DNA of 64,000 bases from Candidatus Desulfobacillus denitrificans (lineage in GTDB: Bacteria > Pseudomonadota > Gammaproteobacteria > Burkholderiales > Rhodocyclaceae), in contig AP021857.1 in NCBI GenBank assembly GCA_017347485.1, positions 1,155,390 to 1,219,389 of the forward strand, given 5' to 3'. The translations under genes and the position numbers were made by a program. This document shows positions 35,326 to 43,911 of the stretch, one piece after another. Position 1 is the stretch's first letter. Every line of letters starts with the position of its first letter. The notes below the pieces were generated by a model. That model did not search any database, was not told the origin of the DNA, and saw only the letters and a list, made by a program, of their open reading frames with translations.

Positions 35326-36450
35326 GTGAGCGGCGCGAGCCTGTCGCTTGAGACGGATGCCGAGGGGCGGCGCTGGCTGCGTCTGGCGGGCGAGTGGCGC
35401 CTGATGGCGTTGGCGCCGCGCTACGCCGCCCTCGATGCCGAACTCGCCGCCAAGGCGAAGGAGCCCGGGCTCGGCTGGGACCTGCGCGGCATCGGTTCGC
35501 TGGATTCCGCCGGCGCCATGATGCTGTGGCGCGCCTGGGGGTATCGCTTCCCCGAGAGCCTCGCTACCCGCGACGAGCTGGAACCGGTCTTCGCGCGCCT
35601 GTATGCCGCCAGCAAGCTGAAGGAAACCGGGCCGGGGCCGAAACTGCCCTGGGAATGGGTCGTTACCGTCGGCAGCCTGAGCCTGCGCCTGTGGCGGCAC
35701 CTCGTGGATTTCACCGGCCTGATCGGCCAGCTCATCCTCGACGCCCTTCGCCTCGTTCGCCATCCGGGCGAAGGCCCCTGGCGCGAGACCTCGGCCAACC
35801 TGTACAAGAGCGGCGTGCGCGCGATGCCGGTGACGGCCCTCGTCGGCTTTCTCATCGGCATCGTGCTGTCCTATCTCTCCGCCCTGCAGCTGAAGACTTT
35901 CGGCGCCGACATCTTCATCGTGAACATCCTCGGCATGGGCATCATCCGCGAGCTGGGGCCGGTGCTGGTGGCGGTGCTGGTGGCCGGGCGCTCCGGTTCG
36001 GCGATGACGGCGCAGCTCGGCGTGATGCGCGTCACCGAGGAGATCGACGCGCTGGCGACGATGGGCGTCTCGCGCAGCCTGCGGCTGGTCTTCCCGAAAG
36101 TGGCCGCGCTGGCGCTGGCGATGCCGCTGCTGGTGCTGTGGACCAGCGCCATCGCGCTGATGGGCGGCATGGTCTCGGCGCAGTTCCAGCTCGACATCTC
36201 CTACGGCTTCTTCATCGAGACCCTGCCCAAGGTGGTGCCGTTGGCCAACCTCTACATCGCCATGGCGAAGGGCGTGACCTTCGGCATCCTGGTGGCGCTG
36301 GTGGCCTGCCACTTCGGCTTGCGCGTGCGGCCGAACACGGAGAGCCTGTCGTCGAACACCACCGCCTCGGTGGTGTCGGCGATCACCGTCGTCATCCTGG
36401 TCGATGCGATGTTCGCCATCGCCACCCGCAACATCGGCATGCCGATATGA
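35326..36450 (+). CDS. mlaE: MlaE-type ABC permease with N-terminal STAS domain
   Basis: A 374-residue fusion. The first ~100 residues form a STAS domain (MlaB-like; LRLAGEWRLMALAPRY, WDLRGIGSLDSAGAMMLWRAW). The rest is a MlaE permease with about five to six helices and the conserved LGMGIIRELGPVLVAVLVAGRSGSAMTAQLG and EEIDALATMG. It moves phospholipid or another lipid across the inner membrane with MlaF and MlaD. GTG 35326 is chosen for the GGGGGGA five bases upstream; an alternative ATG at 35278 overlaps the ppx stop. It overlaps mlaF by four bases. Confidence 0.88.
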   Translation: MSGASLSLETDAEGRRWLRLAGEWRLMALAPRYAALDAELAAKAKEPGLGWDLRGIGSLDSAGAMMLWRAWGYRFPESLATRDELEPVFARLYAASKLKETGPGPKLPWEWVVTVGSLSLRLWRHLVDFTGLIGQLILDALRLVRHPGEGPWRETSANLYKSGVRAMPVTALVGFLIGIVLSYLSALQLKTFGADIFIVNILGMGIIRELGPVLVAVLVAGRSGSAMTAQLGVMRVTEEIDALATMGVSRSLRLVFPKVAALALAMPLLVLWTSAIALMGGMVSAQFQLDISYGFFIETLPKVVPLANLYIAMAKGVTFGILVALVACHFGLRVRPNTESLSSNTTASVVSAITVVILVDAMFAIATRNIGMPI

Positions 36451-37265
36451 CGCCCCAGTCCCCAACTCCCGCCCCGGGAACAGGGGCGACTCCGGTGATC
36501 GAAATCGAGCACCTGTCCACCCGCTTCGGCGAGCACTGGGTGCATCGCGACCTCAACCTCGTCATCGAGAAGGGCGAAGTGATGGCGCTGGTCGGCGGCT
36601 CGGGCAGCGGCAAGACGACGCTGCTGCGGCAGATGATCGGCCTGCTGTACCCGACCCAGGGGCAGATCCGGCTCTTCGGCGAGCCATTGTTTACGGGCGA
36701 TCCGGTGCAGGAGCGCAACCTGCGCCGCCGCTTCGGCATGCTGTTCCAGTACGGCGCGCTGTACTCCGCTTTTACGGTCTTCCAGAACATCGCCTTCCCG
36801 CTGCGCGAGCTGGGCGTCGTCGACGAGGCGCTGATCCACGACCTGGTGATGCTCAAGCTGTCGATGGTGGAACTGCTGCCGCGGCATGCCTGGCTGATGC
36901 CCTCGGAGCTCTCCGGCGGCATGATCAAGCGCGTTGCCCTGGCGCGGGCGCTGTCGCTGGAGCCCGAACTGCTGCTGCTCGACGAGCCGACCGCCGGCCT
37001 CGACCCCGACCGCAGCGAGTCCTTCGTGCGCCTGATCAACAGCCTGCACAGGCAGCTCGGCCTGACGGTGGTGCTGGTGACGCACGATCTCGACACTCTG
37101 GCCGGCATGGCCACCCGCGTTGCCGTGCTGGCCGAACAGCGTATACTCGCACTCGGGACCATCGATGAAATCACCCGCGTCGACCATCCCTTCATCCGCA
37201 ACTTCTTCTGCTGCGATCGGGCCCAGCGGGCGCTGCAGAGCCGAATGACCGAGGAACACGCATAA
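36447..37265 (+). CDS. mlaF: MlaF-type ABC ATPase
   Basis: A 272-residue ATP-binding protein of the Mla/Mkl lipid-transport class. Walker A is [11 protein letters not shown], the signature LSGGM is followed by IKRVALARAL, and Walker B is LLLLDEPTAGLDP. The C-terminal extension (IRNFFCCDRAQRALQSRM) is the MlaB/STAS-contacting tail of the family. Translation is coupled to mlaE (ATGA). A two-base gap leads to the MCE gene. Confidence 0.93.
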   Translation: MTPQSPTPAPGTGATPVIEIEHLSTRFGEHWVHRDLNLVIEKGEVMALVGGSGSGKTTLLRQMIGLLYPTQGQIRLFGEPLFTGDPVQERNLRRRFGMLFQYGALYSAFTVFQNIAFPLRELGVVDEALIHDLVMLKLSMVELLPRHAWLMPSELSGGMIKRVALARALSLEPELLLLDEPTAGLDPDRSESFVRLINSLHRQLGLTVVLVTHDLDTLAGMATRVAVLAEQRILALGTIDEITRVDHPFIRNFFCCDRAQRALQSRMTEEHA

Positions 37266-37266
37266 A

Positions 37267-38184
37267 ATGGAAAGCCGCGCCCACGCGCTTGCCGCCGGTA
37301 TCTTCACCCTCCTGCTCGGGCTGGCCACGGCCCTCGTCATGTTCTGGTTCTCCGGCAAGCGGGAAGCGGCCAACGAATACGTCCTCGTGACGAAGGGCAA
37401 CGTCAGCGGGCTCAATACCCAGGCCCAGGTGCGCTTTCGCGGCATGCGCGCCGGCAAGGTGCAGGACATCGATCTCGACCCGAAGGATCCGCGCAACATC
37501 CTGATCACCATCAGCGTCGCCGCCGACCTGCCGGTGACGAAGGGGACGACGGCACGCCTGAACCATCAGGGCGTCACCGGCCTGGCCTCGATCCTGCTCG
37601 AGGACAAGGGCGACAATCCCGAGCCGCTGGTCGGCAGCGGCGACGAACCGCCGCGCATCGCCCTGCAGCCGGGCTTCATGGATACCCTCAGCGACAATGC
37701 CGCCGAGCTGATGACGCAGATGCGCCAGGTCGCCGAGCGCACCACCGCGCTGCTCTCCGAGCAGAACGTCAAGCGCATCGGACAGACGCTGGCCAATGTC
37801 GAGACGGCCACCGCCGGGCTGTCCGGCAGCATGAAGGATCTGCCGCAGCTGATGGCCTCGCTCAAGCAGGCACTCAGCGACGAGAACATCCGGCGCCTGG
37901 GCGCGACGATGGCGAACCTGGAGAAGGCCAGCGGCGAGGCGGGGCCGCTGATCGCCAGCCTGCAGGGCGTCTCGAAGAAACTCGATGCGCTGCTGGCCGA
38001 GTCGGGCGGCGAGATCACGCAGACCACGCTGCCGCGCCTGAACGTGCTGCTGCAGGAGCTGTCCGTCAATTCGCGCCAGATGTCGCGCCTGCTCGACCAG
38101 ATCGAGGAATCCCCCAACATGCTGATCTTCGGCCGCGAGGCGCGTCGCCCCGGACCGGGCGAGGCGGGTTTTGCGGCCAAGTGA
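37267..38184 (+). CDS. mlaD: MlaD-type MCE-domain lipid-binding protein
   Basis: A 305-residue protein with one N-terminal membrane helix (about 8-30) and a periplasmic MCE domain (about 38-115: GNVSGLNTQAQVRFRGMRAGKVQDIDLDP, VTKGTTARLNHQGVTGLASILLED). The C-terminal two thirds is helical and repetitive, like longer MlaD and PqiB relatives. It forms the hexameric ring through which lipid passes. The Leu-rich C-terminus (SRQMSRLLDQIEESPNMLIFGRE) is a conserved tail. Confidence 0.9.
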   Translation: MESRAHALAAGIFTLLLGLATALVMFWFSGKREAANEYVLVTKGNVSGLNTQAQVRFRGMRAGKVQDIDLDPKDPRNILITISVAADLPVTKGTTARLNHQGVTGLASILLEDKGDNPEPLVGSGDEPPRIALQPGFMDTLSDNAAELMTQMRQVAERTTALLSEQNVKRIGQTLANVETATAGLSGSMKDLPQLMASLKQALSDENIRRLGATMANLEKASGEAGPLIASLQGVSKKLDALLAESGGEITQTTLPRLNVLLQELSVNSRQMSRLLDQIEESPNMLIFGREARRPGPGEAGFAAK

Positions 38185-38192
38185 GGAAAGCC

Positions 38193-38801
38193 ATGCGCAG
38201 ACTGTTCCTTCCCCTTTTGGTTCTGCTGCTGGCGGCCTGCGGCGGCGGCGCCAAGTCGATATCGAACGTCGCCAGCTACGACCTCGGCGCGGTGCAGCCG
38301 GCGCCGAACAACCGCATCGTCGCCAGCCTGCGCAGCATCGACGTGTTCGCCGTCTCCTGGCTGGATTCCTCGGCCATGCAGTACCGACTGCTCTACGCGG
38401 CCAACCAGCGGCGGCAGAGCTACGCCGAAAGCCGCTGGGCGGGTACGCCGGCCGAACTGCTCGGCCACGCCCTGCGCAAGCGCATGCTCTCCGGCACGGC
38501 CGGCGGCGCCTGCCGCCTGCGCGTGGACCTCGACGAATTCGCGCAGGTGTTCGATTCCGCCAAGGACAGCCGCGTCCTGCTGGAAGCGAGGGTGCAGCTC
38601 GTCGCGCCGACCGGCGGCGAGATCCTGGCACGGCGCAGCTTCAGCCTGTCGCGTCCGGCCGCCAGCCCGGATGCGACCGGCGGCGCGGCCGCGCTGGCCG
38701 AGACGACCGAGGCCCTTTCGACGGAACTGCACGACTGGCTCGGCGGGCTTGACCGGACCTCCGCTCCGGGCTTGAATATCGCCCAACGCTGCAAGAACTG
38801 A
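38193..38801 (+). CDS. ABC-type transport auxiliary lipoprotein
   Basis: A 202-residue lipoprotein: signal peptide MRRLFLPLLVLLLAAC with the lipobox Leu-Ala-Ala-Cys, so the mature protein is anchored at Cys16. The rest belongs to the ABC-type transport auxiliary component (PqiC/DUF330-like) family, with SYDLG, the variable core and a C-terminal amphipathic segment. It probably links the Mla-like transporter to the outer membrane. An alternative GTG at 38181 overlaps mlaD, but ATG 38193 has GAGGAAA upstream. It closes the operon. Confidence 0.82.
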   Translation: MRRLFLPLLVLLLAACGGGAKSISNVASYDLGAVQPAPNNRIVASLRSIDVFAVSWLDSSAMQYRLLYAANQRRQSYAESRWAGTPAELLGHALRKRMLSGTAGGACRLRVDLDEFAQVFDSAKDSRVLLEARVQLVAPTGGEILARRSFSLSRPAASPDATGGAAALAETTEALSTELHDWLGGLDRTSAPGLNIAQRCKN

Positions 38802-38842
38802 TCCGTTTGCCGACTGCGGTCCGGCAAGCCAAGAGGGAGTCC

Positions 38843-40483
38843 ATGCCGGCAAGCCCCTATACGATCGGCCTCGACAAGAACGCGGCCAACCACGCTCCGC
38901 TGTCGCCGCTCTCCTTCCTCGAGCGGACGGCCGACGTCTATCCGCAGCGCCCGTCGGTCATCCACGGCGCGCGCCGTTTCACCTGGGCGGAGACCTACGC
39001 CCGCTGCCGCCGTCTGGCGTCCGCGCTGACGGCGCGCGGCATCGGCAAGAACGACACCGTCGCCGCGATGCTCTCCAACACGCCGGAAATGGTGGAATGC
39101 CATTTCGGCGTGCCGATGAGCGGCGCCGTGCTCAACACCCTGAACACCCGCCTCGATGCCGAGGCCATCGCCTTCATGCTGAATCACGGCGAGGCGAAGG
39201 CGCTGATCACCGATCGCGAGTTCTCGCCGACGGTTGCCAAGGCGCTGGCCCAGGTCGGGCATGAACTGCCGGTGATCGACGTCGACGACCCAGAATATGT
39301 CGGGCCGGGCGAGCGCCTCGGCAGCATCGACTACGAGGCCTTCCTCGCCGCGGGCGACCCGCAATTCGCCTGGCAGGGACCGGCCGACGAGTGGGACGCC
39401 ATCTCGCTCAACTACACCTCTGGCACCACCGGCAACCCGAAAGGCGTGGTCTACCACCACCGCGGCGCCTACCTCAACGCCGTCTCCAACATTGTCTCCT
39501 GGGGCATGCCGCCGCATGCGGTGTACCTGTGGACGCTGCCGATGTTCCATTGCAACGGCTGGTGCTTCCCGTGGACCATGGCGGCGAACGCCGGCACCCA
39601 TGTCTGTCTGCGCCGCGTCGAGGCGAAGGCCATTCTCGACGCCATCCGGGAACACAAGGTGACGCATTACTGCGGCGCGCCGATCGTGCACTCCATGCTG
39701 ATCAACGCCCCGGCCGAGTGGCGCGATGGCATCAGCCACAAAGTCAGTGCCCTGGTGGCGGCGGCGCCGCCGCCGGCTTCGATGATCGAGGGCATGGACC
39801 GGATCGGCTTCGATCTCACCCACGTTTATGGCCTCACCGAGACCTACGGACCGGCCTCGGTCTGCGCCAGGCATCCCGAATGGCGCGAACTGCCGCTGGA
39901 GGAGCAGGTGCGGCTGAACGGCCGCCAGGGCGTGCGCTACCATCTGCAGGAAGGCCTCACGGTGCTCGATCCCGAGACCCTGCGGCCGGTGCCGCGCGAC
40001 GGCGAAGCCATCGGCGAGATCATGTTCCGCGGCAACATCACCATGAAGGGCTACCTGAAAAATCCGCAGGCGACCGGGGAGGCTTTCCGCGGCGGCTGGT
40101 ACCATTCCGGCGACCTCGCCGTGATGCACCCCGACGGCTACGTCAAGATCAAGGACCGCTCCAAGGACGTCATCATCTCGGGGGGGGAGAACATCTCCTC
40201 GGTGGAGGTGGAGGACGTGCTTTACCGCCATGCCGCGGTGATGGCGGCGGCGGTGGTGGCGACGCCCGACCCGAAATGGGGCGAAGTGCCCTGCGCCTTC
40301 ATCGAGCTGAAGGAAGGCGCCCGGGCGACGGAGGCCGAGTTCATCGAATTCTGCCGCGAGCGCATGGCGCGCTTCAAGGTGCCCAGGAAGGTGGTGTTCG
40401 GCCCGTTGCCGAAGACCTCTACCGGCAAGATCCAGAAATTCGTCCTGCGCGAGAAGGCAAAATCGACGCAGGCCATCGACTAG
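38843..40483 (+). CDS. AMP-forming acyl-CoA ligase 1
   Basis: A 546-residue adenylate-forming enzyme that activates a carboxylic acid to its CoA thioester. The P-loop motif is YTSGTTGNPKGVVY (about 182-195), with VYGLTETYGP, GWYHSGDLAV, DRSKDVIISGGENISSVEVE and the C-terminal TSTGKIQK lysine. It resembles medium-chain or long-chain acyl-CoA ligases of the Fad/AlkK type. Start chosen at 38843 with AGAGGGA upstream; in-frame codons from 38807 are discarded. It leads a unit with the crotonase gene ten bases later. Confidence 0.92.
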   Translation: MPASPYTIGLDKNAANHAPLSPLSFLERTADVYPQRPSVIHGARRFTWAETYARCRRLASALTARGIGKNDTVAAMLSNTPEMVECHFGVPMSGAVLNTLNTRLDAEAIAFMLNHGEAKALITDREFSPTVAKALAQVGHELPVIDVDDPEYVGPGERLGSIDYEAFLAAGDPQFAWQGPADEWDAISLNYTSGTTGNPKGVVYHHRGAYLNAVSNIVSWGMPPHAVYLWTLPMFHCNGWCFPWTMAANAGTHVCLRRVEAKAILDAIREHKVTHYCGAPIVHSMLINAPAEWRDGISHKVSALVAAAPPPASMIEGMDRIGFDLTHVYGLTETYGPASVCARHPEWRELPLEEQVRLNGRQGVRYHLQEGLTVLDPETLRPVPRDGEAIGEIMFRGNITMKGYLKNPQATGEAFRGGWYHSGDLAVMHPDGYVKIKDRSKDVIISGGENISSVEVEDVLYRHAAVMAAAVVATPDPKWGEVPCAFIELKEGARATEAEFIEFCRERMARFKVPRKVVFGPLPKTSTGKIQKFVLREKAKSTQAID

Positions 40484-40492
40484 GAGAAAACA

Positions 40493-41296
40493 ATGAGTGC
40501 CGTGATGCAAACCCCCAGCGAGCCCCTGCTGCTGCGCAGCGACGACCACGGCGTGGCCACGCTCACGCTGAACCGGCCGAGCCAGTTCAACTCCCTTTCC
40601 GACGCCCTCATCGACGAACTGTCGGCGGCGCTCGATGCCGTCGCCCGGGACAAGTCGGTGCGCGCCGTCGTGCTGGCCGGCGCCGGCAAGGCCTTCTGCG
40701 CCGGCCACGACCTGAAGGAAATGCGCGCCAGTCCGGACAAGGCCTACCAGCAGGCGCTGTTCAAAAAATGCGGGCGCATGATGATGAAGCTGGTCGATCT
40801 GCCGCAGCCGGTGATCGCGCGGGTGCATGGCATGGCGGTGGCCGCCGGCTGCCAGCTGGTCGCCATGTGCGACCTGGCGGTGGCGGTCGACACGGTGAAG
40901 TTCGCTGTTTCCGGTGTGAATCTGGGACTCTTCTGCAGCACCCCGGCGGTGCCGCTGTCGCGCAACCTGCCGCGCAAGCAGGCCTTCGAGATGCTGGTGA
41001 CGGGCGAATTCATGGATGCGCAGACGGCCCTGTCGCGGGGTCTGGTGAATCGCGTCGTGTCGGCGGACCAGCTGGATGCCGAGGTGAAGAAGTTGACCGA
41101 CTCCATCCTGTCCAAGTCGCCGGCGGCGGTGGCGATGGGCAAGCAGGCCTTCTATCGCCAGATCGAGATGGGGCTGGACGGCGCCTACCAGCTCGCCGCC
41201 GAAACCATGGCTTGCAACATGATGGCCGAGGACGCCCAGGAAGGCATCGACGCCTTCATCGCCAAGCAGCCGATGCCGCAATGGAAGGGCTGCTGA
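40493..41296 (+). CDS. Crotonase-family protein (ECHDC3-like), catalytic Glu absent
   Basis: A 267-residue enoyl-CoA hydratase/isomerase fold. The oxyanion-hole segments are intact (FCAGHDLKEM and VHGMAVAAGCQLVAMCD). The active-site pair Glu144/Glu164 of crotonase lies in a stretch that here reads VNLGLFCSTPAVPLSRN, without either glutamate. This form is found in ECHDC3-like proteins, which may not be hydratases. It may act as an acyl-CoA isomerase, thioesterase or hydrolase-like enzyme. It is translated with the ligase upstream. Confidence 0.9.
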   Translation: MSAVMQTPSEPLLLRSDDHGVATLTLNRPSQFNSLSDALIDELSAALDAVARDKSVRAVVLAGAGKAFCAGHDLKEMRASPDKAYQQALFKKCGRMMMKLVDLPQPVIARVHGMAVAAGCQLVAMCDLAVAVDTVKFAVSGVNLGLFCSTPAVPLSRNLPRKQAFEMLVTGEFMDAQTALSRGLVNRVVSADQLDAEVKKLTDSILSKSPAAVAMGKQAFYRQIEMGLDGAYQLAAETMACNMMAEDAQEGIDAFIAKQPMPQWKGC

Positions 41297-41369
41297 GGCG
41301 CTTAGCGCATGATCAGAATGTCAAGAAAGCGCCGCATCCGTTCGGGCACCGCTCGCCAGGAGGAAAAGC

Positions 41370-42989
41370 ATGCAGTCAACCATGCAACGGGTTCCCCTGT
41401 CCACGAATCACCTTCTGGAGCGGGGCAACCAGTTTTTCGACAAGCGTGAAATCGTTTCCCGGCTGCCCGACAAATCCTTCCGCCGAAGCACTTACTCAGA
41501 TCTTCACCGGCGCTCGCGACAGCTGGCGCTAGCCCTGGTTCGCGCCGGCGTCAGGCAAGGGGAGCCGGTGGCGACGCTGATGTGGAACCATTCCTGGCAC
41601 ATGGAGGCCTACTTCGGCATCCCGGCCGCCGGCGCGGTGCTGCACACGCTGAACCTGCGCCTGGGCCCGGAGGACCTCGCCTACATCATCGCGGATGCGG
41701 GTGACCGCATCCTGCTCGTGGACGATGTTCTGCTCCCGTTGGCGGAAAAGCTGAAGCCCCTGGTCAGCTTCGAGCGCATCGTGGTGGTGCCCACCACCGG
41801 CGCGGCCGCGCCGTCTGGCTGCCTCGATTACGAGCGCTTCATCGATGTCGATGCGACCGGCTACCGCTATCCCGAGCTGGACGAAGAAGCCGCTTGCGGC
41901 ATGTGCCACACCTCCGGCACGACGGGACGGCCGAGGGGGGTCGTCTATTCTCATCGCTCCACCGTGCTGCATTCCCTGGCGATTTCCCTGCCAGACTGCC
42001 TGGATCTTTCCTGCCACGACACGGTTCTTGCCGTGACGCCGATGTTCCATGCCAATTCCTGGGGCGTGCCCTATGCCGCGACGATGGTCGGCGCCGGCCT
42101 GGTTTTCCCTGGTCCGCATTTGACCGCTGAGGACCTGCTGGACCAGATGCAGCAGGAACAGGTGACCCTGGCCCTTGGCGTGCCGACGATCTGGATGACG
42201 ATCCAGCAGGCGCTTGACGAATCGCCGACGCGCTGGCGGCTGAAACGGGGCATGCGCATGATGGTCGGCGGCTCGGCCGTGCCGCAGGCGATGATCTCGG
42301 CCTTCGAGAAGCATGGCCTGTCCATCAAGCACGGCTGGGGCATGACCGAATTGTCGCCAGTCGGAACACTGTCCTGGCTGAAGCCGGAACATGTCGCGCT
42401 GTCGGACGAGGATCAGCACCGTGTTCGCGCCAGACAGGGACTAGCCCTGCCCCTGGTGGAGCTGCGCATCATGGGCGGTAACGGCCCACAGCCCTGGGAT
42501 GGCAAGTCCGCAGGCGAATTGCAGGCGCGCGGCCCTTGGGTGACGGGCGGTTATCACAATACGCCGTCCGATCCGGACAAGGTCACGCCAGACGGCTGGC
42601 TGCGCACGGGCGACGTCGCCTCCATCGATGCCGATGGCTACATGCGCATCTCCGATCGTACCAAGGACCTGATCAAGTCCGGCGGCGAGTGGATCAGCTC
42701 TGTCGATCTGGAAAACGCCATCATGGGGCATCCGGCTGTGGCCGAGGCGGCAGTGGTGGCGATCAGGCATCCGAAGTGGGGCGAACGGCCCCTGGCCGTG
42801 GTGGTGAAGAAGGTCGGGGTTGAGGTGACGCCCGATGAGTTGCGCGCCTTCCTTTCGCCGCACTTTGCGCACTGGCAGATCCCCGACGATTATGCCTTCG
42901 TCGAGACCCTGCCGCGTACGTCGACCGGCAAGTTCCTGAAGACCAAGCTCCGGGATGATTTCCAGGACCGAGTATCGAAGACCAAGTAG
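41370..42989 (+). CDS. AMP-forming acyl-CoA ligase 2
   Basis: A 539-residue long/medium-chain fatty acid CoA ligase relative. Motifs: CHTSGTTGRPRGVVYSH (about 180-196), MFHANSWGVPY, GWGMTELSPVG, DGWLRTGDVA, DRTKDLIKSGGEWISS and LPRTSTGKFLK. The gene follows the crotonase after 73 bases with a strong AGGAGG. Its GC content is a little lower than the first ligase and it shares more with fatty acid ligases of the FadD-like aromatic/terpenoid group. Substrate unknown. A non-coding segment with a palindromic operator follows. Confidence 0.9.
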   Translation: MQSTMQRVPLSTNHLLERGNQFFDKREIVSRLPDKSFRRSTYSDLHRRSRQLALALVRAGVRQGEPVATLMWNHSWHMEAYFGIPAAGAVLHTLNLRLGPEDLAYIIADAGDRILLVDDVLLPLAEKLKPLVSFERIVVVPTTGAAAPSGCLDYERFIDVDATGYRYPELDEEAACGMCHTSGTTGRPRGVVYSHRSTVLHSLAISLPDCLDLSCHDTVLAVTPMFHANSWGVPYAATMVGAGLVFPGPHLTAEDLLDQMQQEQVTLALGVPTIWMTIQQALDESPTRWRLKRGMRMMVGGSAVPQAMISAFEKHGLSIKHGWGMTELSPVGTLSWLKPEHVALSDEDQHRVRARQGLALPLVELRIMGGNGPQPWDGKSAGELQARGPWVTGGYHNTPSDPDKVTPDGWLRTGDVASIDADGYMRISDRTKDLIKSGGEWISSVDLENAIMGHPAVAEAAVVAIRHPKWGERPLAVVVKKVGVEVTPDELRAFLSPHFAHWQIPDDYAFVETLPRTSTGKFLKTKLRDDFQDRVSKTK

Positions 42990-43066
42990 TCGGCGATGTT
43001 AAGGTCATGGAACAAGCCGATACGAATGGGTCAGAGCGCTGGATTGCGGCGGTATGGGTCAAGAGA

Positions 43067-43099
43067 ATTGTTGCCTAAATAGGCAACAATAACCATAAT
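43067..43099 (+). promoter_or_regulatory. Promoter with palindromic operator for the liv-type operon
   Basis: A perfect inverted repeat (ATTGTTGCCT at 43067-43076 and AGGCAACAAT at 43081-43090, spacer AAAT) overlaps a sigma-70 promoter: TTGCCT at 43071-43076, a 17-base spacer, CATAAT at 43094-43099. A bound dimer would cover the -35 and spacer, so repression is likely. The surrounding 43067-43135 is AT-rich in contrast to neighbours. The regulator is not identifiable; the TetR at 47843 binds a different-looking palindrome. Confidence 0.7.
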
Positions 43100-43158
43100 T
43101 ATCGCGCCAGAGATAGAACCTTAATCACAATAAATCTCGCACAGCGCCAGAGGGTGGC

Positions 43159-43911
43159 TTGACAGACGACTACATTCTCGAGACAAAAAACCTTGTCAAG
43201 GAATTCAAGGGGTTCGTTGCCGTCAATGACGTCAGCCTGAAGGTCCGGCGCGGGCAGATCCACGCGCTGATCGGGCCGAACGGGGCGGGCAAGACCACTT
43301 GCTTCAACCTGCTGACGAAATTCATCGAGCCGACCGGCGGCGCCATTCGATTCAACGGCATCGACATCACCGGCGAGAAACCGGCCCAGATCGCCCGCCG
43401 CGGCATCGTCCGCTCCTTTCAGATTTCCGCCGTCTTCCCGCACCTCTCGGTACTGGAGAACGTGCGCATTGCCCTGCAACGCCAACTCGGCACCTCCTTC
43501 CACTTCTGGCGGTCGGACAAGACCCTGGATGCGCTGAATGGCCGCGCCATGGAGCTGCTCGGCCAGGTCGGCCTCGAATCCTTCGCCGACAGCGTTACCG
43601 TGGAGCTTCCCTACGGCCGCAAGCGCGCGCTGGAGATTGCCACCACGCTGGCGCTGGAACCCGAGCTGATGCTGCTCGACGAGCCAACCCAGGGCATGGG
43701 CCACGAGGACGTCGATCGCGTCAAGGAACTCATCATGAAGGTATCCGCCAACCGTACGGTCCTGATGGTGGAGCACAACATGAGCGTCGTGGCCGGCATC
43801 TCCGACACCATTACCGTACTGGCGCGCGGCGCCATGCTGGCAGAAGGGCCTTACGCCGAGGTGTCGAAAAACCCGGCGGTGATCGAGGCCTACATGGGAA
43901 CAGCCCATTGA
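43159..43911 (+). CDS. livG: LivG-type ABC ATPase (branched-chain/acyl uptake)
   Basis: A 250-residue ATPase starting at TTG 43159 (MTDDYILETKNLVKEF) behind GAGGGTGG. Walker A GPNGAGKTTC, the family Q-loop, LPYGRKRALEIATTLALEPELMLLDEP and the switch His in MVEHNM are present. The signature is LPYGRKRAL rather than LSGGQ, as in many LivG. It forms a heterodimer with LivF on the permeases LivH and LivM. Together with the ligases, the substrate may be a carboxylic acid rather than leucine. It overlaps livF by one base (TGATG). Confidence 0.92.
   Translation: MTDDYILETKNLVKEFKGFVAVNDVSLKVRRGQIHALIGPNGAGKTTCFNLLTKFIEPTGGAIRFNGIDITGEKPAQIARRGIVRSFQISAVFPHLSVLENVRIALQRQLGTSFHFWRSDKTLDALNGRAMELLGQVGLESFADSVTVELPYGRKRALEIATTLALEPELMLLDEPTQGMGHEDVDRVKELIMKVSANRTVLMVEHNMSVVAGISDTITVLARGAMLAEGPYAEVSKNPAVIEAYMGTAH

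Noticed and set aside
38420..41281. A 953-residue minus-strand reading frame
   Set aside because: Shadow of the ligase and crotonase genes, rich in His, Arg and Gly, without motifs.
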